From positions 3,782,001 through 3,846,000 of the forward strand of contig CP119753.1 in NCBI GenBank assembly GCA_029319145.1: DNA of 64,000 nt. The letters run 5' to 3'. Positions 41,422-50,647 of this stretch are shown here, in pieces (the first letter of the stretch is position 1; every line of letters begins with the position of its first letter). The translations under genes were made by a program, and so were the position numbers. This DNA is from Microbacter sp. GSS18 (lineage in GTDB: Bacteria > Actinomycetota > Actinomycetes > Actinomycetales > Microbacteriaceae). The notes beneath the pieces were generated by a model. That model worked only from the letters and a program-made list of their open reading frames with translations, was not told the DNA's origin and searched no databases.

Positions 41422-42712
41422 CGACGATCGGGCGGAACTTCACGCGCGTCTCGACGAGCTCGGACTCCGGGTCGCTGCCGGCGACGATGCCCGCCCCCGC
41501 GAAGGCGGTGACCGGGATCGTGTCGGCGTACGGCGCGCCGCCGCGGACGGGGTCGACCGCGATCTGCGCGCACCGCAGGGCGATCGCCCATTCGCCGTCG
41601 CCGGCGGCATCGATCCAGCCGACCGGGCCGGCGTAGCGACCGCGGTCGAACGGCTCGAGCCGTCGGATGAGGCCGAGCGCGGCGTCCGTGGGAGTGCCCG
41701 CGACGGCCGCGGTCGGATGCAGCGCCGAGACGAGATCCAGCGCACTGGTCCCCGGCGCCACGTCTGCGGAGACGTCGGTCGCGAGGTGCCAGACGTTCGG
41801 CAGCTTCAGGGCGAACGGCTGCTCGCCGGCCGACAGGGCGCTGGTGTGGGGGCGGAGTGAGGCCAGGACGCTCTGGACCGCGTACTGGTGCTCGTCGAGA
41901 TCCTTGGCCGACGTCGACAGCGTGATCGAAGCCTCGGCGTCGGCGTCGGGGTCGGCGCCGCGCGGGATCGTGCCCGCCAGCACGCGCGCCGAGGCGATGC
42001 CGTCGGAGACCGTCACCAGGGTCTCGGGGCTCGCGCCGATCAGGCCGTCCACAGCGAAAGCCCATGTGTCGGGATAGCCGTCTGCGAGGGCCCGCGCGAG
42101 GCGCCGCACGTCTGCCCCGACCGGGATCGTGCCGGCGAGATCGCGGGCGATCACGACCTTGCTGACCTCGCCGTCGGCGAGGGCGGCCAGTGCACCGCGC
42201 ACCGCTTCCTGGTATCCGGCCGGATCGAGTGCGCCCGGACCGATCGTCGCCGACCAGTACGGTCCGAACGCGGTCGGCTCGACCGGCTCGTGCGACGGTT
42301 CCTCGTCGACGGCGATGTGAGTCATCCAGTACCGGTCGCCGTGGCGGCCGATCACGGTCTCGGGCACGATGAGGCGGCTCGACGAACCGGAGCGCTCGTC
42401 GAACGCGAAGGATCCGAACGCGACCAGTCCGGTGCCGGGCAGTCCCACGGGATCGTCGATCTCGGCGTGCCGGGCGAACAGGCGCCACGCGTCCGCCGGC
42501 GACGGCGACGACGAGCCGGGCGGCGGCGACCATGCGTCGCGTCCGCCGAAGCCCATGCGCAGCGCCTCGCCGATGCCCACCATGCCGTCGCCGCGACGCT
42601 GCCACACCAGGGGCGAGCTCGGCGATGCGAAAGAGAGCAGGTCCGGCACGGGGCCGATCTCCCGGGTGCGGGCCACCAGCCGTGGAGGTCGCGGAGAAGC
42701 CGGGTCGTGCAC
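41408..42712 (-). CDS. menF: Isochorismate synthase
   Basis: Chorismate-utilising enzyme of the MenF/DhbC/EntC group, 434 residues, producing isochorismate for MenD. Key blocks: KVVIARDLAG, LIGASPETLVTVSDG, ALHPTAAVAGTPTD, GPVGWIDAAGDGEWAIALRC and FAGAGIVAGSDPESELVE. Neighbouring menaquinone genes favour MenF over a siderophore role. GTG start selected by TAGGCT 6 nt upstream. Confidence 0.93.
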   Translation of the reverse strand: MHDPASPRPPRLVARTREIGPVPDLLSFASPSSPLVWQRRGDGMVGIGEALRMGFGGRDAWSPPPGSSSPSPADAWRLFARHAEIDDPVGLPGTGLVAFGSFAFDERSGSSSRLIVPETVIGRHGDRYWMTHIAVDEEPSHEPVEPTAFGPYWSATIGPGALDPAGYQEAVRGALAALADGEVSKVVIARDLAGTIPVGADVRRLARALADGYPDTWAFAVDGLIGASPETLVTVSDGIASARVLAGTIPRGADPDADAEASITLSTSAKDLDEHQYAVQSVLASLRPHTSALSAGEQPFALKLPNVWHLATDVSADVAPGTSALDLVSALHPTAAVAGTPTDAALGLIRRLEPFDRGRYAGPVGWIDAAGDGEWAIALRCAQIAVDPVRGGAPYADTIPVTAFAGAGIVAGSDPESELVETRVKFRPIVDALA

Positions 42713-42718
42713 GTCACC

Positions 42719-42724
42719 AGCCTA
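42719..42724 (-). promoter_or_regulatory. -10 box TAGGCT of menF
   Basis: TAGGCT on the minus strand, 6 nt before GTG 42712. Confidence 0.62.
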
Positions 42725-42775
42725 GACTCGCCGCGACGACCCCCGGCGCTGTGCGTCGGTCGCGCCGCGGCGCAA

Positions 42776-42781
42776 TAGGCT
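42776..42781 (+). promoter_or_regulatory. -10 box TAGGCT of the DUF402 gene
   Basis: TAGGCT ends 6 nt before ATG 42788; divergent from the menF promoter 52 bp away. Confidence 0.6.
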
Positions 42782-42787
42782 CGGAGG

Positions 42788-43345
42788 ATGAGCCGAACCG
42801 ATGTCGACCGCCCGGAGCCGGGCACGCGCCTGCTGTTCCGCTGGCGCAAGTTCGACGGCGGCCCGCACTGGATCCACGAGTGCGTGTACCTGGGGACCGA
42901 CAGATGGGGTGACTGGTTCGGGCAGCTGCCTGGCTGGCACAGCTCGCGCCCCGGGCGCGACTTCGTGCCGCAGCATCCGAACGTCACCCTCATCCCGCCG
43001 ACCGGCGACTACGCCTACACGCACAACGCCGCACCGCATCGGACGCGCGTGTACATCGACATCGCATGGGACGTCCGGTGGCGCGACGGCGAGCCGACCG
43101 GGATCGACATGGACCTCGACGTCGTCGACCGCGCCGAGACCGGCGTCTACATCGACGATCGCGACGAATGGGACGAGCACCGCGTCGCCTACGGCTACCC
43201 GGGCGAGCTCGTGTCGAAGCTCGAGGCGCTCGCCGAGGACCTCGAGCGCCGGGTGATCGCCCGGGAGGAGCCGTTCGATCTGGAGACCGCGGATGTCTGG
43301 CTGGGCCGGCTCGCCGCCCTCGGGCTCGGACCGTCCCACCACTGA
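42788..43345 (+). CDS. DUF402-domain protein
   Basis: 185 residues. The central beta-rich domain (YIDIAWDVRWRDGEPTGIDM, DLDVVD, DDRDEWDEHRVAYGYPGELV) is the DUF402 fold related to RNA-linked FomD nucleotide phosphohydrolases, with conserved acidic residues suited to metal binding. Function here is not known. Conserved next to ubiE/menF in related genomes as far as I can judge. Confidence 0.86.
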   Translation: MSRTDVDRPEPGTRLLFRWRKFDGGPHWIHECVYLGTDRWGDWFGQLPGWHSSRPGRDFVPQHPNVTLIPPTGDYAYTHNAAPHRTRVYIDIAWDVRWRDGEPTGIDMDLDVVDRAETGVYIDDRDEWDEHRVAYGYPGELVSKLEALAEDLERRVIAREEPFDLETADVWLGRLAALGLGPSHH

Positions 43346-43381
43346 CGCCGGCGGCGCGGATCGCGGCCCGCGCCGCGCCCG

Positions 43382-43387
43382 TAGACT
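43382..43387 (+). promoter_or_regulatory. -10 box TAGACT of ubiE/menG
   Basis: TAGACT ends 6 nt before GTG 43394; leaderless. Confidence 0.65.
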
Positions 43388-43393
43388 CGAGGC

Positions 43394-44125
43394 GTGACCT
43401 CCTCCGACCCCCAGCCGAACCGCGCCGACCTGGGCAAAAACCCCGCCGCCGTCAGCGGCATGTTCGACGAGGTGGCCCAAGGATACGACCGCACGAACAC
43501 CGTGCTGAGCATGGGCAACGACCGGCTGTGGCGCATCGCGACGACGCGCGCGGTCGACCCGCGGCCGGGACAGCGCATCCTCGACCTCGCGGCGGGCACC
43601 GGCGCCTCGAGCGTGTCGCTCGCCCGCAGCGGCGCCGACGTGGTCGCCGCGGACTTCTCGCAGGGGATGATCCGCGAGGGGCGGCGCCGGCACGGCGACG
43701 TCCCGAACCTGTCGTTCGTGCAGGCTGATGCCACCGACCTGCCGTTCGCGGACGGCGAGTTCGACACCGTCACGATGTCGTTCGGCCTGCGCAACGTCAA
43801 CGAGCCGAAGAAGGCCCTGGCTGAGCTCCTGCGCGTGACCAAGCCCGGCGGCCGCATCGTCGTGTGCGAGTTCTCGCACCCGCCGTCGGCGGCCTTCAAC
43901 GGCCTGTACCGCTTCTACAACGACCGGGTGCTGCCCGCCGTGGCCCGCGCGGTGAGCTCGAATGCCGACGCCTACGACTACCTGAACGAGTCCATCAAGG
44001 ACTGGCCTGATCAGCAGCGCCTCGCTGCCTGGATCCGCGAGGCGGGCTGGATCGGCGTCGCGCACCGCAACCTCACCTGGGGGATCGTCGCGCTGCATCG
44101 GGCGACCAAGCCGCCGGCCGTGTGA
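43394..44125 (+). CDS. menG: Demethylmenaquinone methyltransferase
   Basis: SAM-dependent C-methylation of demethylmenaquinone, the last core step. 243 residues. SAM site [20 protein letters not shown]; other family blocks are [38 protein letters not shown] and [18 protein letters not shown]. UbiE-type enzymes of actinobacteria make menaquinone only. Confidence 0.96.
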   Translation: MTSSDPQPNRADLGKNPAAVSGMFDEVAQGYDRTNTVLSMGNDRLWRIATTRAVDPRPGQRILDLAAGTGASSVSLARSGADVVAADFSQGMIREGRRRHGDVPNLSFVQADATDLPFADGEFDTVTMSFGLRNVNEPKKALAELLRVTKPGGRIVVCEFSHPPSAAFNGLYRFYNDRVLPAVARAVSSNADAYDYLNESIKDWPDQQRLAAWIREAGWIGVAHRNLTWGIVALHRATKPPAV

Positions 44126-44156
44126 CGCACGGGAGGACCGGGGCTCATGTCGCCGG

Positions 44157-44162
44157 TAGGCT
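44157..44162 (+). promoter_or_regulatory. -10 box TAGGCT of the polyprenyl synthase gene
   Basis: TAGGCT ends 6 nt before GTG 44169. Confidence 0.63.
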
Positions 44163-44168
44163 GGGACG

Positions 44169-45230
44169 GTGACTCCCTCAGCCTCGGCCTCGGGCTCGCA
44201 CCTGGCGAGCAAGCTGGGCCTCAGCGACCGCGTCTTCGCCGGTCCGCGGTCGCGGCGACTGCTGAAGACGGTCGAAGAGGGGCTCGCCACGGTCGACCGT
44301 GCACTCGAGGTCGAGCTGCGCGTCGCCGATTCGCTCGCCGACGCGACCAGCCGCTATCTCTACGACGCGGGCGGCAAGCGTGTGCGGCCGATGCTCACGG
44401 TCCTGGCCGCGCAGCTCGGAAACGGCGCGACGGACGGCGTCATCGACGCCGCCGCGGCCCTCGAGATGACCCACTTGGGCTCGCTGTACCACGACGACGT
44501 CATGGACGCGGCCGACAAGCGCCGCGGCGTCCCCAGCGCCCATGAGGTGTGGGGCAACAACGTCGCGATCCTCACCGGCGACCTGCTCTTCTCGCGCGCG
44601 AGCCAGCTCATGGCGCGCAACGGCGAGCGCGCGATCCGGCTTCAGGCCGACACGTTCGAGCGTCTGGTGCTCGGGCAGATGCACGAGACCGTCGGACCGC
44701 AGGAGGGCGACGACCCGGTCGCGTTCTCGCTGCAGGTCCTCGCCGACAAGACCGGGTCGCTGATCGCCGCCGCCGCGCAGTCCGGCGTCATCTTCTCGGG
44801 CGCTCCCGACGAGTACGCAGAGCCGCTGGCGACCTTCGGCGAGAAGGCGGGCGTCGCCTTCCAGCTGCTCGACGACGTCATCGATCTGTCGGCCGACCCG
44901 GACGAGACCGGCAAGGTGCCCGGAACCGACCTGCGCGCCGGGGTGCCGACCATGCCGTACCTGCTCCTCGGACGACGCACGGACGCGGCGTCCCGCGATC
45001 TGCATGCCCGCATCGACGAGGGCGTCGCCCGCATCGCCGACGGCGCCGATCCCGGCATCCTCGACGGCCCCCTCGGCGAACTGCGGGACCACGACGCGAC
45101 CGAGGAGACCCGTGAGCTCGCACACTCCTGGTCGGACGCGGCCATCGACGCGCTGACGCCCCTGCCGGACGGGCCCGTCCGCGAAGCGCTGACCCGCTTC
45201 GCGCAGGCGGTCTCGGACCGCTCCAGCTAG
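44169..45230 (+). CDS. Long-chain polyprenyl diphosphate synthase
   Basis: 353-residue trans-prenyltransferase. The first Asp-rich motif is LYHDDVMDAADKRRG, the second is FQLLDDVIDLSAD. Beside the menaquinone genes it most likely builds the quinone side chain (heptaprenyl to nonaprenyl; chain length not predictable from sequence alone). A small GC-rich hairpin follows at 45235-45248. Confidence 0.93.
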   Translation: MTPSASASGSHLASKLGLSDRVFAGPRSRRLLKTVEEGLATVDRALEVELRVADSLADATSRYLYDAGGKRVRPMLTVLAAQLGNGATDGVIDAAAALEMTHLGSLYHDDVMDAADKRRGVPSAHEVWGNNVAILTGDLLFSRASQLMARNGERAIRLQADTFERLVLGQMHETVGPQEGDDPVAFSLQVLADKTGSLIAAAAQSGVIFSGAPDEYAEPLATFGEKAGVAFQLLDDVIDLSADPDETGKVPGTDLRAGVPTMPYLLLGRRTDAASRDLHARIDEGVARIADGADPGILDGPLGELRDHDATEETRELAHSWSDAAIDALTPLPDGPVREALTRFAQAVSDRSS

Positions 45231-45301
45231 AGACGCGGCCCCGGCCGCACGGCATTCCGCCCGTCGCCCTGCCGCGATCGGGCTCCACGAAAGGACCACA
45301 C

Positions 45302-46675
45302 ATGACCAAGCTCCGGCTGGCCATCGTCGGCGCAGGCCCGGCGGGCATCTACGCCGCCGACATCCTTCTCAAGGCCGAGCGCAAGTTCGACGTCTCCATC
45401 GACCTGTTCGAGCAGCTCCCCGCGCCATACGGTCTCGTCCGCTACGGCGTCGCCCCCGATCACCCGCGCATCAAGGGCATCATCACGGCGCTGCGCGAGG
45501 TGCTCGACCGCGGCGACATCCGCATCTTCGGGAATGTCCGCTTCGGCGAGGACATCACCATCGAGGACCTCAAGCGCCACTACAACGCGGTGATCTTCGC
45601 CACCGGCGCGATCCGCGACACGGGGCTGAACATCCCCGGCATCGACGCCGAGGGCTCGTACGGCGCCGCGGACTTCGTCAGCTGGTTCGACGGGCACCCC
45701 GACGTGCCGCGCGAGTGGCCGCTGGACGCCGAGTCGGTCGCCGTCATCGGCAACGGCAACGTGGCCCTCGACATCTCGCGCATGCTCGCCAAGCATGCCG
45801 AAGACCTCCTGCCGACCGAGATCCCCGACAACGTCCATGCGGGCCTCGCTGCGTCGAAGGTCACCGACGTCCACGTGTTCGGTCGGCGCGGACCCGCGCA
45901 GGTGAAGTTCACGCCGCTCGAGCTGCGCGAGCTCGGCGAGCTGCGCGACGTCGACATGGTCGTCTACGACGAGGATTTCGACTATGACGAGGCGTCCCGC
46001 GACGCCATCGCCAGCAACAAGCAGGTCATGGTCATCGACCGCGTGCTCCAGGCGTGGCGCAAGCGCGAGTCGGTCAACAACGCCGGCGGAACGGCTTCGC
46101 GCCGTCTTCACCTGCACTTCTACGCCAAGCCCCTCGAGGTGCTCACCGACGACGACGGGCACGTGCGGGGGCTGCGCTGGGAGCGCACCCGCCCCGACGG
46201 CGAGGGCGGTGTCGTCGGCACCGGCGAGATCCGCGAACTCGAGATCCAGTCGCTCTACCGCGCGGTGGGCTACTTCGGGTCGCCGCTGCCGGGCGTGCCG
46301 TTCGACGAGCACCACGGCGTCATCCCGAATCGCGAGGGACAGGTCCTGCGTCCCGAGTCCAACGAGCGCGTGTCGGGGATGTACGCCACCGGCTGGATCA
46401 AGCGCGGCCCGGTGGGCCTCATCGGTCACACGAAGTCCGACGCGATGGAGACGATTCGACACGTCATCAACGGTCAGGGGTCGTGGTGGCAGCCGGCGGA
46501 TCCGTCCGAGGGTGCGATCCCGGCGCTGCTGGCCGAGCGCGGCGTGATGTGGACCGATCTGGCGGGATGGCACCGTCTCGACGAGCACGAGATCGCCCTG
46601 GGCGCGCCGCACGAGCGCGCGCGCATCAAGGTCGTCCCGCGCGACGAGATGGTCGCGATCTCGCGCGGCGAGTAG
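45302..46675 (+). CDS. fprA: FprA-type ferredoxin/flavodoxin-NADP+ reductase
   Basis: 457 residues, FAD enzyme of the adrenodoxin reductase family. FAD site AIVGAGPAGIYAADILL; PYGLVRYGVAPDHPRIKG; NADP site VAVIGNGNVALDISRML; VFGRRGPAQVKFTPLELREL; C-terminal ATGWIKRGPVGLIGHTKSDA. It shuttles electrons between NADPH and ferredoxin. ATG 45302 follows GAAAGGA at good spacing. Single gene. Confidence 0.95.
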   Translation: MTKLRLAIVGAGPAGIYAADILLKAERKFDVSIDLFEQLPAPYGLVRYGVAPDHPRIKGIITALREVLDRGDIRIFGNVRFGEDITIEDLKRHYNAVIFATGAIRDTGLNIPGIDAEGSYGAADFVSWFDGHPDVPREWPLDAESVAVIGNGNVALDISRMLAKHAEDLLPTEIPDNVHAGLAASKVTDVHVFGRRGPAQVKFTPLELRELGELRDVDMVVYDEDFDYDEASRDAIASNKQVMVIDRVLQAWRKRESVNNAGGTASRRLHLHFYAKPLEVLTDDDGHVRGLRWERTRPDGEGGVVGTGEIRELEIQSLYRAVGYFGSPLPGVPFDEHHGVIPNREGQVLRPESNERVSGMYATGWIKRGPVGLIGHTKSDAMETIRHVINGQGSWWQPADPSEGAIPALLAERGVMWTDLAGWHRLDEHEIALGAPHERARIKVVPRDEMVAISRGE

Positions 46676-46678
46676 CGG

Positions 46679-46700
46679 CCGCCGTCAACCGCTCCGGCGG
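46679..46700. terminator. Short hairpin between convergent fprA and MFS genes
   Basis: CCGCCG and CGGCGG, 6-bp stem, 10-nt loop, in the 9-bp gap and last codons of the MFS gene. Weak. Confidence 0.35.
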
Positions 46701-47884
46701 TCGGTCGTCAGCGCGGCGACACCCGCCACGAGCGCGATCGTCGAACTGGCGATGATGACGGCGATCATGGGCGTCGCGGTGTCCTCGCCCCACAGACCCA
46801 CGAGCGGCGAGACGATCGCGCCCACGGCGAACTGGCCGGCGCCGATGAGCGCCGAGCCGGACCCCCGTGCGCGATCAGCGCGCGCGAGGGCGAGCGCCGA
46901 TGCATTGGACATCGTCAGCCCGACGCCGCCCGACAGGAGGAAGGCCCCGGCGATGAACGTGGCGGGGACCAGCAGGCCGGCCGCGGTCAGCACCGCGAAC
47001 CAGAGCCCCGCGGCCAGCGCCGTGGCCAGCCCGACGGCGAACATCCTCTCTGGGCTCACGCGCACGGCGATGCGCGCATTGAGGAGGTTCGCGAGCATGA
47101 TGCCGACGGCCCCGGCCGCGAACCCGAACGCGTAGGCCACCGGCGACATCCCCACCACCACCTGGCCGACGAACGGCGACGCCGAGATGTAGCCCATCAG
47201 AGCCCCGAAGCCGACCGAGAACGACACCATCAGCAGCACGAACGTGCCGTCCCGGAGCAGCCCGCCGAACCGTCGGATCATCACCCCCACGCCGCCGCGA
47301 TGGCGCTCCTCCGGCGGCAGCGACTCGGGGATGACGAGCCACGCCAGCACGAGCATCGCCGTCGCGATCGCCGCGAGGAATGCCAGCACCCCTCGCCAGC
47401 CCCAGATCGACGCGAGGATGCCTCCGATCGGCGGCGCGACCAGCGGTGCGATCGCGACGAGGCTCGCGATGAGACTGAGCGCGCGCACCGCCGTCCGGCC
47501 CTCGCTCAGGTCGGCGGCGATCGCGCGCGACACGACCACGCCGGCCGCGCCGCTGAACCCCTGGACGAAGCGCAGCCCGACGAACACGTCGATGCCCGGG
47601 CTGAACGCCATGGCGATGCTGGCGGCGGCGAAGACGGCCAGCGCGGCCAGCAGGACGCGTCGTCGCCCGAACCGATCCGACAGCGGCCCGAGCAGCAGCT
47701 GACCGGCTCCGATGCCGACCAGGAATGCGGTGAGGGTGAGCTGGACCGAGGAGGCGCTGACGCCCAGGTCGGCCGAGATGTCGGTGAAGGAGGCCAGATA
47801 CGTGTCCGTCGCGAAGGGCGGGACGGCCGCGAGGAAGCCCAGCGAGACCAGCAGGCCTCGTGTCATGCGCGGGGTGAGGGGCAT
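46685..47884 (-). CDS. MFS transporter, Bcr/CflA type
   Basis: 399 residues, 12 helices. Motif A: GPLSDRFGRRRVLLAALAVF. The start LLVSLGFLAAVPPFATDTYL with DLGVSASSVQLTLTAFLVG is characteristic of the bicyclomycin/chloramphenicol-resistance (DHA1 Bcr) group. The true substrate is unknown. It reads from ATG 47884 and begins 14 nt after the stop of the PhoD-like gene, with which it is probably co-transcribed. Confidence 0.9.
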   Translation of the reverse strand: MPLTPRMTRGLLVSLGFLAAVPPFATDTYLASFTDISADLGVSASSVQLTLTAFLVGIGAGQLLLGPLSDRFGRRRVLLAALAVFAAASIAMAFSPGIDVFVGLRFVQGFSGAAGVVVSRAIAADLSEGRTAVRALSLIASLVAIAPLVAPPIGGILASIWGWRGVLAFLAAIATAMLVLAWLVIPESLPPEERHRGGVGVMIRRFGGLLRDGTFVLLMVSFSVGFGALMGYISASPFVGQVVVGMSPVAYAFGFAAGAVGIMLANLLNARIAVRVSPERMFAVGLATALAAGLWFAVLTAAGLLVPATFIAGAFLLSGGVGLTMSNASALALARADRARGSGSALIGAGQFAVGAIVSPLVGLWGEDTATPMIAVIIASSTIALVAGVAALTTDRRSG

Positions 47885-47897
47885 CGGCGCGCGATCC

Positions 47898-49550
47898 TCA
47901 GCGCGCACCCAGCGTGACGTTCGAGACCTCGGTGAGTCGCGGGTGCCGCTCGTCGCCCTCGACGCGCCCCGACACCCAGTGCAACTGCAGACCGTCGTCG
48001 GCGTCGCGCAGCACCGAGAGGTTGTTGTCGAACCAGGGCCCCGAGATCGTCCCCCACGAGAACGGCGCATCGGGGACCTTCACCGAGCGCGCGGCGGCGA
48101 TCCCGAACGGCTTGGCGACTCCGTAGGACATCAGCACCGAGAACCAGCGGAGCAGGATCGGCAGCGGATTGCGCACCGGTGAGCACACGGCCTGGACGAT
48201 GCGGGAGCCGCCCTCGCGCTCCACCTCGGCGACGTACGAGTAGTGAACGTCGCCCGCGAGAAGCGTCACCGTCTCGGGTGCTTCGCCGCGTCGACCGTCC
48301 GCGATCTGCGTGACGACCTCGGCCAGCTGCTGGAAGCTCTTCTGCCACGCCGCCCAGTGCTCCAGGTCGACGGCCTGCCGAAGCTTCTCTCCGATCCAGG
48401 CGAACCCCCGCCCCCACGCGCCCTGCGAGATCGCCTCGTCCCAGGCCTCGACGTAGTGCAATCCGACGGGCAGCAGGAAGGGGAGCGATGTGGCGACGAG
48501 CACGTGGCGGAAGCCGCCCTGCAGCTGCCCGTCCACCCACTCCCACTCCTTCGCATCGACGAGGGCGCGGTGGTCCGGGTCGAGGTTGCGCGCGGCGCGC
48601 GAGTCGATGACGGCCAATCTCACGTCGCCGAAGTCGCGCACATAGCTGAACCGGTACGTGGTGGGCTCTTTGTCGACACGGTCGGCGAAGGCGTCGAGCG
48701 CGTCGCTCAGGTCGAGCTCGTCCGAGCCGTCGTGGGCGGCGATCATCTGCCAGATCTCATCGGCTGCGCGCTCGTCGGGCGACAGGTTGCCCACGTGCTG
48801 ATACACCCAGTACGAGGCGAGACCGGCGACGATGCGTCCCTGCCACCACGACGTCGCCTGCATCCTGCGCTTCCACGACAGCGACGCGTTCCAGTCGTCG
48901 CGCACGTCATGATCGTCGAAGATCATGGCGCTCGGCACTGTCGACAGCAGCCACCGGTTCGCGTCGTCCGACCACGCCAGCCGGTACAGGTGCGCGTACT
49001 CTTCGTAGTCCTTCAGCTCCTTGCCCGGGGGCTCCTTGATGTCGCGCCGCCGCCGGATGAACTCCTGCATCGGCTTCGTCGTGATGTCGGCGTAGACCTG
49101 GTCGCCGAGCAGCAGGATGAGGTCGGGCCGCGGCGCGGCATCCTCCGCGAGCGCCAGCGCGAAGGTCCGCATCGCGTCGATGCCGTGGGTGCGGTTGCCG
49201 CGGGCATCGTGGTCGACGCTCGTCCGGCACGACCCCCACGCCATCGTCAGGCGCGGCTCGTCCGGCAGCGTCGCAATGACCGGTGCCGGGAGTTCGGCAT
49301 CCGCAGGTGGCCAGACCGCGGCGCCGTCGATCCGCACGGCGTAGGGGTACTCCCGCGCCGGCGCGAGGCCGGCGACCTCGACGAGCGCGTAGTGGTGCCC
49401 GTGGACCCGGAAGGTCGGCGCGCTCCATTCGCGACCGTCGGCGTCGATGGTCACGCGCGCCGCGTCTGCCGTCTCGACCCAGACCGCCGCCGAGGTCTGG
49501 TCGGTGTAGCGCAGGATCGGGCCGAGGACGAGGGGCGACGAGGATGCCAT
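47898..49550 (-). CDS. PhoD-like alkaline phosphatase/metallophosphoesterase
   Basis: 550 residues. An N-terminal beta-sandwich (residues 1-95) is followed by the phosphodiesterase domain with metal-binding segments LILLLGDQVYAD, IFDDHDVRDDWNASL and LLAGDVHYSYVAEV. No signal peptide is seen, so unlike the secreted PhoD this one seems cytoplasmic. Likely phosphate or diester hydrolysis; substrate unknown. The start is preceded 6 nt upstream by TAGGAA and also by GGAG. Confidence 0.88.
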   Translation of the reverse strand: MASSSPLVLGPILRYTDQTSAAVWVETADAARVTIDADGREWSAPTFRVHGHHYALVEVAGLAPAREYPYAVRIDGAAVWPPADAELPAPVIATLPDEPRLTMAWGSCRTSVDHDARGNRTHGIDAMRTFALALAEDAAPRPDLILLLGDQVYADITTKPMQEFIRRRRDIKEPPGKELKDYEEYAHLYRLAWSDDANRWLLSTVPSAMIFDDHDVRDDWNASLSWKRRMQATSWWQGRIVAGLASYWVYQHVGNLSPDERAADEIWQMIAAHDGSDELDLSDALDAFADRVDKEPTTYRFSYVRDFGDVRLAVIDSRAARNLDPDHRALVDAKEWEWVDGQLQGGFRHVLVATSLPFLLPVGLHYVEAWDEAISQGAWGRGFAWIGEKLRQAVDLEHWAAWQKSFQQLAEVVTQIADGRRGEAPETVTLLAGDVHYSYVAEVEREGGSRIVQAVCSPVRNPLPILLRWFSVLMSYGVAKPFGIAAARSVKVPDAPFSWGTISGPWFDNNLSVLRDADDGLQLHWVSGRVEGDERHPRLTEVSNVTLGAR

Positions 49551-49556
49551 GCTCCA

Positions 49557-49562
49557 TTCCTA
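49557..49562 (-). promoter_or_regulatory. -10 box TAGGAA of the PhoD-like gene
   Basis: TAGGAA on the minus strand, 6 nt before ATG 49550; last base deviates from the usual T. Confidence 0.42.
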
Positions 49563-49608
49563 TCGGCATCCGGCCGTTCTCGGTCCCGAGCTTGACAACA
49601 CCGGTGGC

Positions 49609-49614
49609 TAGGCT
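49609..49614 (+). promoter_or_regulatory. -10 box TAGGCT of the hydrolase gene
   Basis: TAGGCT ends 6 nt before ATG 49621. Confidence 0.63.
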
Positions 49615-49620
49615 GACCGC

Positions 49621-50604
49621 ATGGCCGACGAGTGGATGCCCGACATCCTCGGCGACGGGTTCGAGCAGCGCACCCTCGATCTCGGGCAGGACGATCAGGG
49701 CCCTGTCGTGGCCACGCTCGTGCGCAGCGTCCCGTCGTGGTTCGCGTCGCTCGGGCGCCCGCTCGCCGATGTCGACGTGCTCTACGTGCACGGGTGGAGC
49801 GACTACTTCTTCCAGGTCGAGCTCGCCCGGTTCTGGACCGGCCTCGGCGCCCGCTTCCACGCGCTGGATCTGCGGCGATACGGGCGGAGCCTGCGCGAGG
49901 GCCAGACGCCGGGATACGTGTCGTCGCTCGACCTGTACGACGGCGATATCGAGGCGGCGCTCGCCGCGATCGGACACGGCGAGGGGGCCGCGCCGAAACG
50001 GCGCCTCGTGCTGCTGGGGCACTCCACCGGAGGGCTGACACTGACGCTCTGGTCGGCGCGGCATCCGGGGCGTGCGAGTGCGCTGATGCTCAACAGCCCC
50101 TGGCTCGAGCTCCAGGTCGGCGCGATGGCGCGCCAGACGCTCGAGCCGCTCGTCGGCATCCGTGCGCGTCTGGATCCGCTGGGGTCGCATCCGCTCGTCG
50201 ACTTCGGCTTCTACACGCGCGCCCAGCGCGAACTCGGTACCCTGCCCGACCGTGACGAGCGAGCAGCGTGGCGTCCGGAAATCGGGTTCCCGACCCATCC
50301 CGGATGGCTCGCCGCGATCTTCGAGGGCCACCGCCGCATCGCGGCGGGCGTCGACGTCGGCTGCCCCGTGCTCGTGCTGCTGTCGACCCGCACGACGGCG
50401 CCGTTCGCGTGGAGCGAGGCGATGACCGCGAGCGACTCGGTGCTGGTCGTCGACGACATCGCGCGCAGCGCGACTCGCGTCGGACGGCTGGTCACGATCG
50501 GACGCATCGAGGGGGCCGTGCACGACGTGTTCCTGTCGGCGCCCGAACCGCGGGGCGAGGCGTACCGCGTCATGCGAGAGTGGATCCTCGGAGTCCGGAT
50601 GTGA
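49621..50604 (+). CDS. Alpha/beta hydrolase, monoacylglycerol-lipase-like
   Basis: 327 residues. YVHGWSDYFFQVELARFW near the oxyanion site; nucleophile elbow LLGHSTGGLTLTLW; acid probably in VLLSTRTT region; His in EGAVHDVFLS. DLRRYGRSLREGQTPGYVSS is like lysophospholipase/monoacylglycerol lipase. Cytoplasmic. Its stop is 43 nt before the next gene, which has its own promoter. Confidence 0.86.
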   Translation: MADEWMPDILGDGFEQRTLDLGQDDQGPVVATLVRSVPSWFASLGRPLADVDVLYVHGWSDYFFQVELARFWTGLGARFHALDLRRYGRSLREGQTPGYVSSLDLYDGDIEAALAAIGHGEGAAPKRRLVLLGHSTGGLTLTLWSARHPGRASALMLNSPWLELQVGAMARQTLEPLVGIRARLDPLGSHPLVDFGFYTRAQRELGTLPDRDERAAWRPEIGFPTHPGWLAAIFEGHRRIAAGVDVGCPVLVLLSTRTTAPFAWSEAMTASDSVLVVDDIARSATRVGRLVTIGRIEGAVHDVFLSAPEPRGEAYRVMREWILGVRM

Positions 50605-50634
50605 TCAGCCATTCACTCGTCGGCGCCGAACTCC

Positions 50635-50640
50635 TAGGGT
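50635..50640 (+). promoter_or_regulatory. -10 box TAGGGT of the second MpaB-family gene
   Basis: TAGGGT ends 7 nt before ATG 50648, favouring this ATG over the GTG at 50639. Confidence 0.55.
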
Positions 50641-50647
50641 GGTGCGC

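Noticed and set aside
45235..45248. GCGGCC-CC-GGCCGC hairpin as terminator after the polyprenyl synthase
   Set aside because: With a 2-nt loop and such GC-rich sequence it could arise by chance; mentioned in the gene entry but not listed as a feature.
49592..49614. TTGACA and TAGGCT as a consensus sigma70 promoter
   Set aside because: The spacer is only 11 nt, far from 16-19. The TAGGCT is kept as a leaderless -10 box without a -35.
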